Below are positions 44,127-53,098 of a stretch of 64,000 nt of DNA, piece after piece (position 1 is the stretch's first letter; each line of letters starts with the position of its first letter). The stretch comes from CAWCDJ01 sp963836015 (lineage in GTDB: Bacteria; Acidobacteriota; Terriglobia; Bryobacterales; Bryobacteraceae). Position numbers and translations under genes: made by a program. The stretch lies in assembly GCA_963836015.1 (NCBI GenBank), contig CAWIIF010000009.1, forward strand, positions 1-64,000. The letters are read 5' to 3'. The notes beneath the pieces are model-generated. The model saw nothing but the letters and a program-made list of their open reading frames with translations, made no database searches and was not told the DNA's origin.

Positions 44127-44865
44127 CCGTCACGGGCGCGCTCACCTCCACCGGATCACCGTTGAGCAGCGTCGGCTGAAACACCCACTGCGACACGGCT
44201 TCCACGGCGGCGCGGACCAGCAGGGGATGGCCGCTCTTCACCAGCAGCTCGCGCACGCGGCCGTCGGGCCCGACCACCGCTTCCAGCCGCACCTCGCCCG
44301 AAACGCGCGCCTGAATGGCGATCCGCGGATAGACCGGCTCCACGCGGTGAATCAAGCGGCCCATCAAAACGTTGCCCCCCAGCGTCATGCGCGGGATGGG
44401 GCGATCGACAGACTTGGGCGCAGCGGTTGTGACCGGCACGTGCGGAGGCGGAGGAGCCGCTTCCCGTGAAAGTATGTCCACCAAGCCGCCCGGGATACCG
44501 TCCCTCGCGCCGCCGGGCACTGCGCCGATCACGCCCGGGCCGCTGGCCCCCGTGTCCGGCGGTTCGTTCAGGATTACCGGATGCGCCGGCATGCGCGTAT
44601 AGGCATAGAGCTGCGAGTCATGAAATTGAACGGTGTGGCGGACGGCCTCGCGCGGGCGGACCGTGGGCCGGCCACCCGGCGGCGGTGGCAGCGGGCTGGG
44701 CGGCGCGAGCCAGGTGGTCAGTTGTGCCTTGGGAAGCACCTGCGGCCACACCATCGGCGCGATCATCGCAAAGACCACCAGAAGCGCCTCTCCCGTGATT
44801 CCTACACACGTGGTCCAGACGCGCTTTCCGGGCGGACCTCCGGCAAGCGTAGCGGTTTCGAACAT
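44104..44865 (-). CDS. TonB-like energy-transducer protein
   Basis: A 253-residue protein from ATG 44865 with AGGAG upstream. One membrane helix (ITGEALLVVFAMIAPMVW) is followed by a Pro-rich linker (LAPPSPLPPPPGGRPTV). A C-terminal TonB domain follows: VEPVYPRIAIQARVSGEVRL, VVGPDGRVRELLVKSGHPLL, VSQWVFQPTLLNGDPV. It would contact an outer-membrane receptor, but no ExbB/ExbD or receptor is near. Many acidobacterial genomes carry such extra TonB-like proteins of unknown role. It follows the JAMM gene on the same strand after 157 bases. Confidence 0.8.
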   Translation of the reverse strand: MFETATLAGGPPGKRVWTTCVGITGEALLVVFAMIAPMVWPQVLPKAQLTTWLAPPSPLPPPPGGRPTVRPREAVRHTVQFHDSQLYAYTRMPAHPVILNEPPDTGASGPGVIGAVPGGARDGIPGGLVDILSREAAPPPPHVPVTTAAPKSVDRPIPRMTLGGNVLMGRLIHRVEPVYPRIAIQARVSGEVRLEAVVGPDGRVRELLVKSGHPLLVRAAVEAVSQWVFQPTLLNGDPVEVSAPVTVTFRLGQ

Positions 44866-45022
44866 GGTCTTTCTCCTTTTCGAGGGAGCGCGGACACACG
44901 AAGCCTCCGGCGAGTGTGAGGTTGGTAGAGGCCCTTTCCGCGGTGGCGAATCGCTTGGTGTGTCCGCGTCCACCCAGATAGACACCAGCTTGCAAAAAGA
45001 AGTTCCGCGAGGCGTCGCGGCG

Positions 45023-46438
45023 CTATTGCTTGCGGGCCGGCACCTTGGGTGCGTCGGTGCCCATGTTCTCCATACGCGTTCGCTGCTGGCGCAGCAGCTC
45101 CAGGCGCATCTGGTCCATGGCGTTCTCGAGCTTCTTGGTGCGCTCGGATTGCTTGCGCAAATCGGTCTTGAGCCGGGCGGCCTCTTTGACGAGATCGTCG
45201 CGCTGCTTCCGCGTAGCCAGATCGGCGGGCTTGGCCTTTACCGGCACCGGTCCGACGTACGTCGACACTTCCTTGACGCTGCGGCCGTCATTGAGCTGCA
45301 CGGCGAGGCTGACATCTACGCGGCCCCCCTGGCGGCCGTATGTGAACGAGCCCGATTGCAGGTGCGCCGCATCGAGAGGAATGGCCAGCGGCGCCTCACC
45401 ATCGCTACCATCGCTGATCGAGAGAATGCCTGTCGCTCCGCCGTGCACTGCAGGGGAGTTGCGATCCCAGGCAATGTGCAATTGCCCGCTCTCGTCCGCC
45501 GTGGTCAGGCCCAGAGTGACGGGCGGCTCGGACGGCTTCGGAGGCGCCGCCGGCTGGGCCGCCTGCACCGGTTTGGCGGCGGTTCGCGGGGCTGTGGCGC
45601 GCATCACCGCGCCTTCGAGCGGGGGCAGCCACGCGGACCGCGTCTGGTAGCCGCCGGCACCCGCGCCGGCCACTGCGAGGACCGCCAGAGCCCAAGGCCA
45701 GCGGCGGGGGGCCGGCGGCTGCACCGTGAGGAAATCGGGGGGCTTCACTTTCACCGGCACATCATCCGGATCGAGAGCCGCTGGTACCAACTCCACCGCC
45801 GGTGGCTCCACCGGCTGCGGCGCGGGCTCGACCACCAGCGTGATTGCGGAACGCTCGGGAAGTTGCGGTAGGGCTGCTGGCATCGCGGCTCCGAGCGCCT
45901 GCATGGGCTGCGGCGCCAGCGTGAATTCGCTGTAGCAGGATTCCCCGCGAATTACGCCGCCCGCCTCCCGGAAAAAGAAGCCGGCGCGCATCGGCTCGAA
46001 CGTGTGCGGCTTCAGCACCAGGGCGACCTGCCACAGCTCCGGGAAGAACTTCTTGTGGATGGCGATGTCGGCGTCCGAGAAGAACACTTCGCTGCGCGTG
46101 TGCGAATGATACCAGCCGACCGGAACCAACCCGCCGCCGCTCCGCCTGGCGATCGCCAGCAGCTCGGCCAGTTTGGCGTGGTCGCGATCGGAAAGAGTGA
46201 ACGACGGCCCGTAGGCATGTTCGCAGTCGAGCGCAGCGTAGTCCGTAATCAGCACCTGCTTCTTCTGGGGCGTGCCCAGAAGAATGCCACCGATCTCGGC
46301 GCCGCCGCGCGGCAGTGAGAAGAACGCATCCATCACCGCCAGGCGGATCTCATCCACCACGCGGAGCGAGTATCCAATGGAGAATCCGCACTGCGGCGTG
46401 CTCCAGGTCGCGAGCTGACTCTCCGTCGGGCTATCCAT
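45023..46438 (-). CDS. Membrane-anchored JAMM/MPN+ metalloprotease-like protein with C-terminal coiled coil
   Basis: A 471-residue protein from ATG 46438. Residues ~20-165 are an MPN+ domain with a complete JAMM zinc site: Glu48 in GGAEIGGILLG, then HSHTRSEVFFSDAD, giving His111, His113, Ser121 and Asp124 in the canonical HxHx7SxxD pattern. A Pro-rich stretch and a single membrane helix (WPWALAVLAVAGAGAGG, ~247-263) follow, then a beta-rich region (~315-390) and a basic coiled coil (~395-455: DDLVKEAARLKTDLRKQSER). If the N terminus is cytoplasmic, the coiled coil is periplasmic. JAMM enzymes cut isopeptide or peptide bonds, such as ubiquitin-like or sulfur-carrier proteins. No ubiquitin-like, E1 or E2 gene is beside it. 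Confidence 0.85.
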   Translation of the reverse strand: MDSPTESQLATWSTPQCGFSIGYSLRVVDEIRLAVMDAFFSLPRGGAEIGGILLGTPQKKQVLITDYAALDCEHAYGPSFTLSDRDHAKLAELLAIARRSGGGLVPVGWYHSHTRSEVFFSDADIAIHKKFFPELWQVALVLKPHTFEPMRAGFFFREAGGVIRGESCYSEFTLAPQPMQALGAAMPAALPQLPERSAITLVVEPAPQPVEPPAVELVPAALDPDDVPVKVKPPDFLTVQPPAPRRWPWALAVLAVAGAGAGGYQTRSAWLPPLEGAVMRATAPRTAAKPVQAAQPAAPPKPSEPPVTLGLTTADESGQLHIAWDRNSPAVHGGATGILSISDGSDGEAPLAIPLDAAHLQSGSFTYGRQGGRVDVSLAVQLNDGRSVKEVSTYVGPVPVKAKPADLATRKQRDDLVKEAARLKTDLRKQSERTKKLENAMDQMRLELLRQQRTRMENMGTDAPKVPARKQ

Positions 46439-46512
46439 CGGTCCGTTTCCGAAACTATGATTGTAGGGGATTGCCGCCGGAGCCGCCATGCGGCAGACTC
46501 CGCACCCAAAGC

Positions 46513-46518
46513 TATAAT
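46513..46518 (+). promoter_or_regulatory. Perfect TATAAT -10 box in front of the GAF gene
   Basis: TATAAT at 46513-46518 lies 6 bases before GTG 46525. Transcription starting the usual ~7 bases after the box would begin at the start codon, giving a leaderless or near-leaderless mRNA. No good -35 box is seen at 16-18 bases upstream. Confidence 0.4.
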
Positions 46519-46524
46519 GAAGGC

Positions 46525-47121
46525 GTGCCGAAAGCCAGAGAGCTCGAAGCCCGGTTGCAGCGAACCGAGCAGCAACTACGCCTTTTCCAAAAGGTGAGCC
46601 GCTTCATGGTTCGAGACCTCAGTTTGCAGGATGTCCTGAACGGCATCGTTGCGCTGATCGTGGAGTACACGGAGTGCGACTCCTGCCTGGTCTACCTGTT
46701 GGACGGCGAAGAGTTGGTGCTGTGCGCCTCCAACCGCCCGCATCCATCCACCATCGGCAAACTGCGGCTGCGGCGCAACGAAGGCCTCACGGGCTGGGTG
46801 GCTCGCGAGCGCCGGCTGCTGGCGCTTCCCCGCGAAGCCTACAAGGACCCGCGGTTCAAGGTCTTCGGCGAGCTCGAAGAAGACACCTTCGAGGCCTTCC
46901 TTTCGGCCCCGGTCATTGCCCGGAACAAGGTGGTCGGCGTCATCAACGTGCAGCACAAGCTGCCGCACCAGCACACTGGGAGCGAGATGGAGGTGCTGAC
47001 CACGGTGGGCGAACAGGTCGGCTGCGTCCTGGTGCTGGCCCGCCTGTCGCCCGAAGCGCTGGACGAGGCCAGCCACGTGCAATTGGTGCTTTCCTCGGGG
47101 CCGGTTCCGATGAAACAATAA
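46525..47121 (+). CDS. GAF domain protein
   Basis: A 198-residue protein from GTG 46525 (VPKARELEARLQRTEQQLRL). A short N-terminal coiled coil leads to a single GAF domain: SLQDVLNGIVALIVEYTECD, SCLVYLLDGEELVLCASNRP, LRRNEGLTGWVARERRLLAL, APVIARNKVVGVINVQHKLP. GAF domains bind small molecules or sense redox and nitrogen signals. There is no output domain, so it may act through a partner. The frame is open upstream to 46315, but that region belongs to the divergent JAMM gene. The next gene starts 8 bases after the stop. Confidence 0.85.
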   Translation: MPKARELEARLQRTEQQLRLFQKVSRFMVRDLSLQDVLNGIVALIVEYTECDSCLVYLLDGEELVLCASNRPHPSTIGKLRLRRNEGLTGWVARERRLLALPREAYKDPRFKVFGELEEDTFEAFLSAPVIARNKVVGVINVQHKLPHQHTGSEMEVLTTVGEQVGCVLVLARLSPEALDEASHVQLVLSSGPVPMKQ

Positions 47122-47128
47122 GGCCAGG

Positions 47129-48250
47129 GTGACTTTCCTATTCAACCGAGGCGGGCGCGGCATCGCGGCCCTGTTGTTGCTGGCGTCCCCGCTGGCGGCG
47201 CAACGCTGGCGCACGCAATATTTCTACGATCAGGACAAGACCGCGCTGCACTTCGTGGACATGCAGTTTCCTTCGGCCACCCGCGGGGTGGCGGTGGGAG
47301 TGATCGAAGAACAGGGCAAGCGCAAGAAATCCGTGGCGATCGTGACCTCCGACGGAGGCGCGCACTGGCAGACGGTGGACTTGCCGGACGTTCCCGTCTC
47401 CCTGTACTTTCTGAACGAAGGCCTGGGCTGGCTGGTCACCGCCAAGGGCGGGCTGTGGCAGACCACCGAGGCCGGCAAGAACTGGAAGAAGCTCCCCAAG
47501 CCCCCCGGGGAGACGCTGCGGGTTCACTTCACTTCCGAAAACGACGGATGGGCGGCCGGCACGAAGAAGCGGGTTTTCGAAACTCACGACGGCGGAAAGC
47601 GCTGGACGCCGCTGGGCGCGGCCGACGAACCGCCGGGCAATCCGGACTATAGCACCTACACGTTTATTGCGTTTGCTTCGCAGCAGTTCGGTATCATCAC
47701 GGGCTACAACCTCCCGCCGCGACACACAACGCAGCGGCTACCCGACTGGCTCGATCCGGAAAACGCGTTGAGCCGCCGCGATACGCCGCACCTGTCGTAC
47801 TCGCTCGTTACGCACGACGCCGGCAAGACCTGGAAGGCCGATTCCGCCTCGCTCTTCGGCGAAGTGGAGCGCATCCGCCTGGCTCCCGGCGGCGCGGGCC
47901 TCGGGTTGATCGGATACTCGAACGCCTTCCGCTATCCGAGCGAGGCATACCGGATCGACTGGCGCACCGGTAAGAGCGCCACCGTTTACCGCGATCGCCA
48001 GTTCGACATCACGGACGTCTGGCTCACCCCCGGAGGTACCGCTTACCTGGCAGGCACGAAAGTCGTTGGGCAGATGCGCGACATCATCCCAGCCAAGGTG
48101 CAGGTACTCGAAAGCCGGGATTGGACTACCTGGAAGCAGATCGCGGTGGACTATCGCGCCGTCGCGAACCGGGTGATCCTCGCGGGATCGGGCGAGAGAG
48201 ATCTCTGGATGTCGACCGACGAAGGGATGATTCTGAAGTTGGAGCAGTAA
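47129..48250 (+). CDS. Secreted YCF48/BNR-type beta-propeller protein
   Basis: A 373-residue protein with a signal peptide (GRGIAALLLLASPLAAQRW). Repeats with Asp-box-like motifs are visible: VTSDGGAHWQTVDLP, QTTEAGKNWKKLPKPPG, ETHDGGKRWTPLGA, VTHDAGKTWKADSAS. These are the blades of YCF48/sortilin-type propellers. In plants and cyanobacteria YCF48 assists photosystem II; here the role is unknown. GTG 47129 is the start and AAGG lies upstream. It is probably cotranscribed with the GAF gene. Confidence 0.8.
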   Translation: MTFLFNRGGRGIAALLLLASPLAAQRWRTQYFYDQDKTALHFVDMQFPSATRGVAVGVIEEQGKRKKSVAIVTSDGGAHWQTVDLPDVPVSLYFLNEGLGWLVTAKGGLWQTTEAGKNWKKLPKPPGETLRVHFTSENDGWAAGTKKRVFETHDGGKRWTPLGAADEPPGNPDYSTYTFIAFASQQFGIITGYNLPPRHTTQRLPDWLDPENALSRRDTPHLSYSLVTHDAGKTWKADSASLFGEVERIRLAPGGAGLGLIGYSNAFRYPSEAYRIDWRTGKSATVYRDRQFDITDVWLTPGGTAYLAGTKVVGQMRDIIPAKVQVLESRDWTTWKQIAVDYRAVANRVILAGSGERDLWMSTDEGMILKLEQ

Positions 48251-48279
48251 GCTCCCGGCCTGCGCTCCGCACTTACTCC

Positions 48280-49353
48280 CTACATCGCCGTCAGTAGCTT
48301 CTCGTACGCATCCGTCACCGCGTCCCACGAGTAGCGCTCGCGCACCCGCTGCTCTGCCTTCGCGCGCAGCCGTTCCCGCTCCTCCTCGCTCATTGCCAGC
48401 ACCAGCCGGATCTTCTCGACTAACTCGCCCGGCTCGAACGGAATGCCGGTATCGCCCGCGACCTCGGCGTTCTCGGGAGTGTTCCGGTACAGTACCAGCG
48501 CGCCCCGGCCCATCGCTTCAATCAAGGCCGGATGCGTCCCTCCGACTTCCGTGGCGTGAATGTAGGCGAAACAGTGCGAGTCCAGTTCTCCGTAGCCCGT
48601 GCCGTAAATCGCGCCCGGTATGACGATCCGTGGATCGCTGGTCGCGCGCACCCGGCGGATGTACTCGCCGGCATACGGCGCGTCGCCGATCAGCGCGAGC
48701 TTCATCGGTGTATCGACGCGCTCGAATGCTTCCCGCACCTCGAGCGGATGATTTTCCGGCTCCATGCGGCTCACGTAAAGAAAGTAGCGCCCGCGCTCCA
48801 GCCCCAGCTTCTCCAGCGCGGCCGACGTTTCCACCTTGCCTAACTCGGCGCCGTAGGGAATGAACGTGCTCGCTTTGCCGTAACGTTCGCGGTAATATTC
48901 CTCGATCGTCCGCGCGTCCGTCACCACAACCGTGGGGCAGAACGTTGCGAACCACTCCGAAACCAGGTACCAACTCTTGGCCAGCCGGTTCCACTTCTTC
49001 CGCTTGCGCTCGAGGCCGTCCACGTTCAGCGCCACCGGCATCCCGAACGGCCGCGGCCAAAGTGTGAAGATGGCGTTCGCGCCGTTGCAGTAAAGCGCTG
49101 CGTCCACGCGATGTCCCAACAGGTGCAAGGTAGAGATGCAGGTGTGCGCGAGCGTATCGAAATATTTGTGCCTTATGGTGGGAAGATACTGCAGCCTTAC
49201 ACCGCGGTAGCGCGCTTCGGGATGCCGCTCGCGGCAGTAGACCGTGACCTCGTGCCCCCGCTCCGCGAGACGAACGGAGATCTCTTCGGCGAAGGTCTCG
49301 AAACCGCCATAGCTGGCCGGAATGCCGCGGGTGCCGAGAAGGGCGATCCTCAC
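48280..49353 (-). CDS. GT4 glycosyltransferase with DUF1972-type N terminus
   Basis: A 357-residue GT-B enzyme. It opens MRIALLGTRGIPASYGGFET, the DUF1972 signature, and carries YCRERHPEARYRGVRLQYLP and AALYCNGANAIFTLWPRPFG. The donor-binding half has YFLYVSRMEPENHP and the ExxGGTHPALIEAMG site. Relatives add rhamnose or related sugars in exopolysaccharide and capsule pathways. It is the last gene of the minus-strand block 53048-48280. Confidence 0.85.
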   Translation of the reverse strand: MRIALLGTRGIPASYGGFETFAEEISVRLAERGHEVTVYCRERHPEARYRGVRLQYLPTIRHKYFDTLAHTCISTLHLLGHRVDAALYCNGANAIFTLWPRPFGMPVALNVDGLERKRKKWNRLAKSWYLVSEWFATFCPTVVVTDARTIEEYYRERYGKASTFIPYGAELGKVETSAALEKLGLERGRYFLYVSRMEPENHPLEVREAFERVDTPMKLALIGDAPYAGEYIRRVRATSDPRIVIPGAIYGTGYGELDSHCFAYIHATEVGGTHPALIEAMGRGALVLYRNTPENAEVAGDTGIPFEPGELVEKIRLVLAMSEEERERLRAKAEQRVRERYSWDAVTDAYEKLLTAM

Positions 49354-49354
49354 A

Positions 49355-50404
49355 CTACATTTTCGCCGCTTCGGACCGCGAAAGTACCCGCACCATCTTT
49401 TTCGGCGCCAGCTTGCTCACCGGCTGGTATTGGAACCAACTCGCCATATACTCGTCTTCCACGCGCCGGGCCGCCTGGATCCTTCGCCGCTTGGCCATCA
49501 GCCGGCGCAGGTTCCTCGCCAGGAACCAGAACGCCTTGAGCGAGCTATGTTCCCACAGCAGGCAGCAGCCCACCACGGTCAGGTCCCGCGTAGTAATCGA
49601 GACGCAGTTGCGCCAGTAAAGATCCGGCGAGATGTTCTTGATCCGCATCAGGAACCGGTTCTTCACCGAATGCATGTTGATGGCGGCCGGCAGCGCACGC
49701 CGGTTGCCCGGCAGGACCTTACGGACATGATACCCGCGCGCATACGGTACGTAGAGGCACTTCCACCCCATCAACTGGGCCCGCCAGGCCACATCCGCGT
49801 CTTCGCGGTACACGAAGAAATCGGAGTCGAAGAACTCGCCGTCGAGTGAGATGTCGTCGATCATGGCGCGCCGGTAGAGCGCCGCCGCGGCCGTAGCACC
49901 AAAAACGTATTCGTATTTCAGGTAATGCCCGTTGTCCACTTCCTGGCTGCCCCGGTCGAGGTGCCGCAGCATGGGGTTGAAGTAGATCCCGGTGGAATCC
50001 ACCACAGGCCGTTCCGGAATCTCGAAGTGGGCCGTCATGGTGAGTAACTTGCCGCACACCGAGCCGATCTGCGGGTCGAACTGACCCGCGTCCACCAGCG
50101 CCTGAATGAAGTCCGGCAGCATCAGGACATCCGGGTTCAACGTCAGCACCCAGTCGCCCCTTGCCCTCAGGATCGCCTGGTTCTGCGCTGCGGCGAATCC
50201 CACATTCTCGTCGTTGTAGTAGACGTCCACGCGATCTTCGAACTGTTCGAGGATATCGACGGTGCCGTCCGTGGAGGCGTTGTCGACGACGATGATCTCG
50301 CAGTTCGGATACCTCTGGGCCAGCACCGATTCGAGGCATCGCTTAATGAAGCGGCCGCTGTTGTAGGTGACGAGCGTAACGGACACAAAGTCGTTGTGCG
50401 CCAT
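49355..50404 (-). CDS. GT2 family glycosyltransferase
   Basis: A 349-residue GT-A enzyme from ATG 50404. It begins VSVTLVTYNSGRFIKRCLES, has EIIVVDNASTDGT, NVGFAAAQNQAILRARGDW, the metal site VLTLNPDVLMLPDF and the acidic motif FFVYREDADVAWRAQLMGWK. The C-terminal ~90 residues are hydrophobic and basic (FWFLARNLRRLMAKRRR), suitable for membrane contact. It ends 1 base before the DUF1972 GT4 gene. The upstream extension to 50503 overlaps the previous gene and is not family-like. Confidence 0.85.
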   Translation of the reverse strand: MAHNDFVSVTLVTYNSGRFIKRCLESVLAQRYPNCEIIVVDNASTDGTVDILEQFEDRVDVYYNDENVGFAAAQNQAILRARGDWVLTLNPDVLMLPDFIQALVDAGQFDPQIGSVCGKLLTMTAHFEIPERPVVDSTGIYFNPMLRHLDRGSQEVDNGHYLKYEYVFGATAAAALYRRAMIDDISLDGEFFDSDFFVYREDADVAWRAQLMGWKCLYVPYARGYHVRKVLPGNRRALPAAINMHSVKNRFLMRIKNISPDLYWRNCVSITTRDLTVVGCCLLWEHSSLKAFWFLARNLRRLMAKRRRIQAARRVEDEYMASWFQYQPVSKLAPKKMVRVLSRSEAAKM

Positions 50405-50445
50405 GAACAGGAACCTGAGTTTATGAACTTGCCGTACTTCCGTCT

Positions 50446-51390
50446 TTACTGTGCAGCAGGACTGGACACAACTACCGAGTCCCTCCAGCCGAAGACCAGG
50501 CAACGGCCGGCGAGCCGAATGACTTTACCGCATACTGCCAGGGGCTTGAGGCTCCGGCGTGAGGCCAGTTCTACAGGAAGCCGCAGAAGGGAGCCCGTTA
50601 CGATCGCCAGGCACACCACCCGTTGGGCCCTCCGGCGGAAGTGCTTAGCGCAATACCTAAGAACACTACCATACCAGTAAAATTGGCGCATCTCTACTGT
50701 TAAGTGAGAGATCGAGTGTGCGCCCGTGTGTTTCGCCACACCGCGCGGCTCGTAATATACGCGATATCCCCGTTCCACTGCGCGGAGGCAAAAATCTACG
50801 TCTTCAAACCACAACGGATAGAATCCTTCGTCGAATCCACCCAGTTCTTCCCAGACGGTCCGGCGGATCATTAGAAATGCACCTGCGGGTTGCTCCACAT
50901 CGAGACGCACGGTGTAATCCAAATCTAAAGCACGATAATTCCGGTTCACCGGATTATTTGGCCAGAACCGGTTCAGCAAGAGAGATTCCAAAGCGAATGC
51001 CGCTACCGTCGGAAAACGCCGCACCATAAACCCGATTTGCGGATTCCCGTCCGCACCCAGCAGTTGTCCCCCGGCAGCGCCCGCGCCGGGCAGCGCGCAC
51101 GCCTCCCGCAAGTCCTCCAAACCACTTTGCAGAATCGAGTCAGGGTTCAAAACCAGGACAAATTCTCGGTTCAATACGGCAAAACCTTGATTTACCGCCG
51201 CGGCGAAGCCCCGATTCGTGGAATTTACGATTAATTCAGCGCCGCGGTGTCTTACTACGGCCACCGTTCCGTCGCTTGATGCATTGTCTACCACTACAAC
51301 CGTCGCGCCCGAGTTCGCCAGCGCGTCGAGGCAGGCGCCGATCTCGAGCGCGGAATTGTAAGTTACGATGACCACACCGATGCTGCTCAT
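50446..51390 (-). CDS. GT2 family glycosyltransferase
   Basis: A 314-residue GT-A enzyme: SIGVVIVTYNSALEIGACLD, VVVVDNASSDGT, NRGFAAAVNQGFAVLNREFV, the metal site VLVLNPDSILQ and FYPLWFEDVDFCLRAVERGY. The pattern is that of cell-wall rhamnosyl/galactofuranosyl-type transferases. The DNA of this gene and its 3' neighbour is slightly more AT-rich than the block average, which might reflect exchange within a surface-polysaccharide locus. Confidence 0.85.
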   Translation of the reverse strand: MSSIGVVIVTYNSALEIGACLDALANSGATVVVVDNASSDGTVAVVRHRGAELIVNSTNRGFAAAVNQGFAVLNREFVLVLNPDSILQSGLEDLREACALPGAGAAGGQLLGADGNPQIGFMVRRFPTVAAFALESLLLNRFWPNNPVNRNYRALDLDYTVRLDVEQPAGAFLMIRRTVWEELGGFDEGFYPLWFEDVDFCLRAVERGYRVYYEPRGVAKHTGAHSISHLTVEMRQFYWYGSVLRYCAKHFRRRAQRVVCLAIVTGSLLRLPVELASRRSLKPLAVCGKVIRLAGRCLVFGWRDSVVVSSPAAQ

Positions 51391-51393
51391 GTG

Positions 51394-52377
51394 TCACTTT
51401 GCCTCACGGGTGGTAAGTAAGAAATACAGCCTCCAGTAAAAATCGGACTCCCCGGGAGCCTGCATCGTGCGGATCAATGACTCGTTAGTCCTAAGCCGTT
51501 CTAGTAGTTCTGCATGGTAACAGGCGCTATCGCGGCGCACCTCCGGAAAACTCCGTAGGCCCTGACACTTTCCACGACACCATGCAAAGCCTGCTCCGTG
51601 GCGGAAAGCGACCAGGCCCCAGAGTAACTGCGCAACCATCGCGGGCCAGGCGCAATGCAGCAGGTCGGGCCGCGAATAATGCCGGGCCAGAAGCCACACC
51701 TGGTTCCGGGCCATCCGCCGCACCGTCTCCGGATGCCAGCGGCCCAGCGCGGCACTCCCCCGATGCCAAGCCACGGCTCCGGGCACATACTCGCCGGCCA
51801 TGTCTAGCGCCGCGCAGCGCAAGCCGAAATCCACATCCTCGAGGTACGATTCGAACCGCTCCTCCAGCAGGCCGGTCTTTTCGAACAGGGCTGCTCGAAA
51901 CACCGCCGCGGTCCACGGCGCCGACCAGATGCGGCGACGCACGTCCCACGCCGGCCCGTCCGCCTGCCCGCTCCCCGCGCGCCAGGCCGTGCCGCCGCGG
52001 CACACCAGGTCGAATGTGCCGTCGATGCGCGAAGGATCGTCCGCCGCCAGAATCCGGCCGGTCGCGAACCAACTGCTCGAGGCAGTGAGGAGGGCGAAGT
52101 AATCCGGCGCCAGTTCCACATCGCTGTTCAGCACCGCGATCCATTCCGCGCGCGTTTCGCGGATACCGCGATTCACCGCGGCGGCGAAGCCGGCGTTGCG
52201 CCCCATCCCGATTACCCGCGCGCCGCACGCCCGGGCCGCCTCCGGCGCGCCGTCGGTCGAGCCGTTGTCCACGACCACCAGCTCGTCCGCCCGCAGCGTC
52301 TGTTTCGCCAGGCTGGCGAGCAGTTTCTCCACGAGCGGCCGGCCGTTCCAGACCGGCACGATGGCGGCCAGCCTCAT
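51394..52377 (-). CDS. GT2 family glycosyltransferase
   Basis: A 327-residue GT-A enzyme. ATG 52377 overlaps the stop of the upstream gene (ATGA), which settles the start against longer in-frame options up to 52593. It has LAAIVPVWNGRPLVEKLLAS, ELVVVDNGSTDGA, NAGFAAAVNRGIRETRAEWI, AVLNSDVELAPDYFALL and FESYLEDVDFGLRCAALDMA, the usual nucleotide-sugar and acceptor motifs of GT2. The C-terminal part is helical. Confidence 0.85.
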   Translation of the reverse strand: MRLAAIVPVWNGRPLVEKLLASLAKQTLRADELVVVDNGSTDGAPEAARACGARVIGMGRNAGFAAAVNRGIRETRAEWIAVLNSDVELAPDYFALLTASSSWFATGRILAADDPSRIDGTFDLVCRGGTAWRAGSGQADGPAWDVRRRIWSAPWTAAVFRAALFEKTGLLEERFESYLEDVDFGLRCAALDMAGEYVPGAVAWHRGSAALGRWHPETVRRMARNQVWLLARHYSRPDLLHCAWPAMVAQLLWGLVAFRHGAGFAWCRGKCQGLRSFPEVRRDSACYHAELLERLRTNESLIRTMQAPGESDFYWRLYFLLTTREAK

Positions 52378-53048
52378 CGGAAAAAGCGCTTCTTCGCCAG
52401 GAAGATCAGGTTCTGCACGCCGTCCCGCCACGGGTTCAGCTTCTTCTCGCCCAACCGCGACGAGTACATGATCGAGATCTCTCCGAACCGGATTCGCGGG
52501 CTGCGCAAGGCTTCGATCTTGATCTCTTCGGAGAAGGCCATGCCGTCCGACTCCAGCTTCATGTCCTTCAGGATGACCCGCCGGAGCACCCACATACCCG
52601 ATTGCGAATCCCGCACCCAGCGGAAAAACAGCAACGACATCGCCACCGACAGCACCAGGTTCCCGAACTTGTGCTTGAAGCTCATGGCCTCGTGGTCGCG
52701 GACCGGGAAGCGCGAGGCGTTCAGGAAATCCACGTCCAGGTGCAGGAAAGCCTCGATCAGGTAGGACAGGGCGTCCACCGGGTAGCTGTGGTCGCCGTCC
52801 AGCGTCACGATCAGGTCCTTCGTGGCCACCGCGAATCCGCGCTTGTAGCTCCTTCCGTAGCCTCTCACCGCCTCGCGGATCACCTTGGCCCCCAGCGAAG
52901 CCGCCACCTCCGAGGTGCGGTCCGTCGAGTCGTTATCCACCACGATGATCTCGTCCACGAACTCCGGCATCGAACGCAGCACTTTTTCGATGCCCTGCTC
53001 CTCGTTGAGGCACGGGATGATGACGGTGATCGATTGCCCCTTATACAT
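52374..53048 (-). CDS. GT2 glycosyltransferase, DPM1-like
   Basis: A 224-residue single-domain enzyme: ITVIIPCLNEEQGIEKVLRS, EIIVVDNDSTDRTSEVAASL, RGYGRSYKRGFAVATKDLIV, TLDGDHSYPVDALSYLIEAF and FFRWVRDSQSGMWVLRR. The NEEQG and DGD motifs place it with dolichol/polyprenyl-phosphate sugar synthases. It is the first gene of the block 53048-48280. A divergent gene begins 50 bases away. Confidence 0.85.
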   Translation of the reverse strand: MYKGQSITVIIPCLNEEQGIEKVLRSMPEFVDEIIVVDNDSTDRTSEVAASLGAKVIREAVRGYGRSYKRGFAVATKDLIVTLDGDHSYPVDALSYLIEAFLHLDVDFLNASRFPVRDHEAMSFKHKFGNLVLSVAMSLLFFRWVRDSQSGMWVLRRVILKDMKLESDGMAFSEEIKIEALRSPRIRFGEISIMYSSRLGEKKLNPWRDGVQNLIFLAKKRFFR

Positions 53049-53098
53049 GATTCCGACTTTTTGGCGCCCCCAGGCGTCTCGATATTATTATGGTAGCG

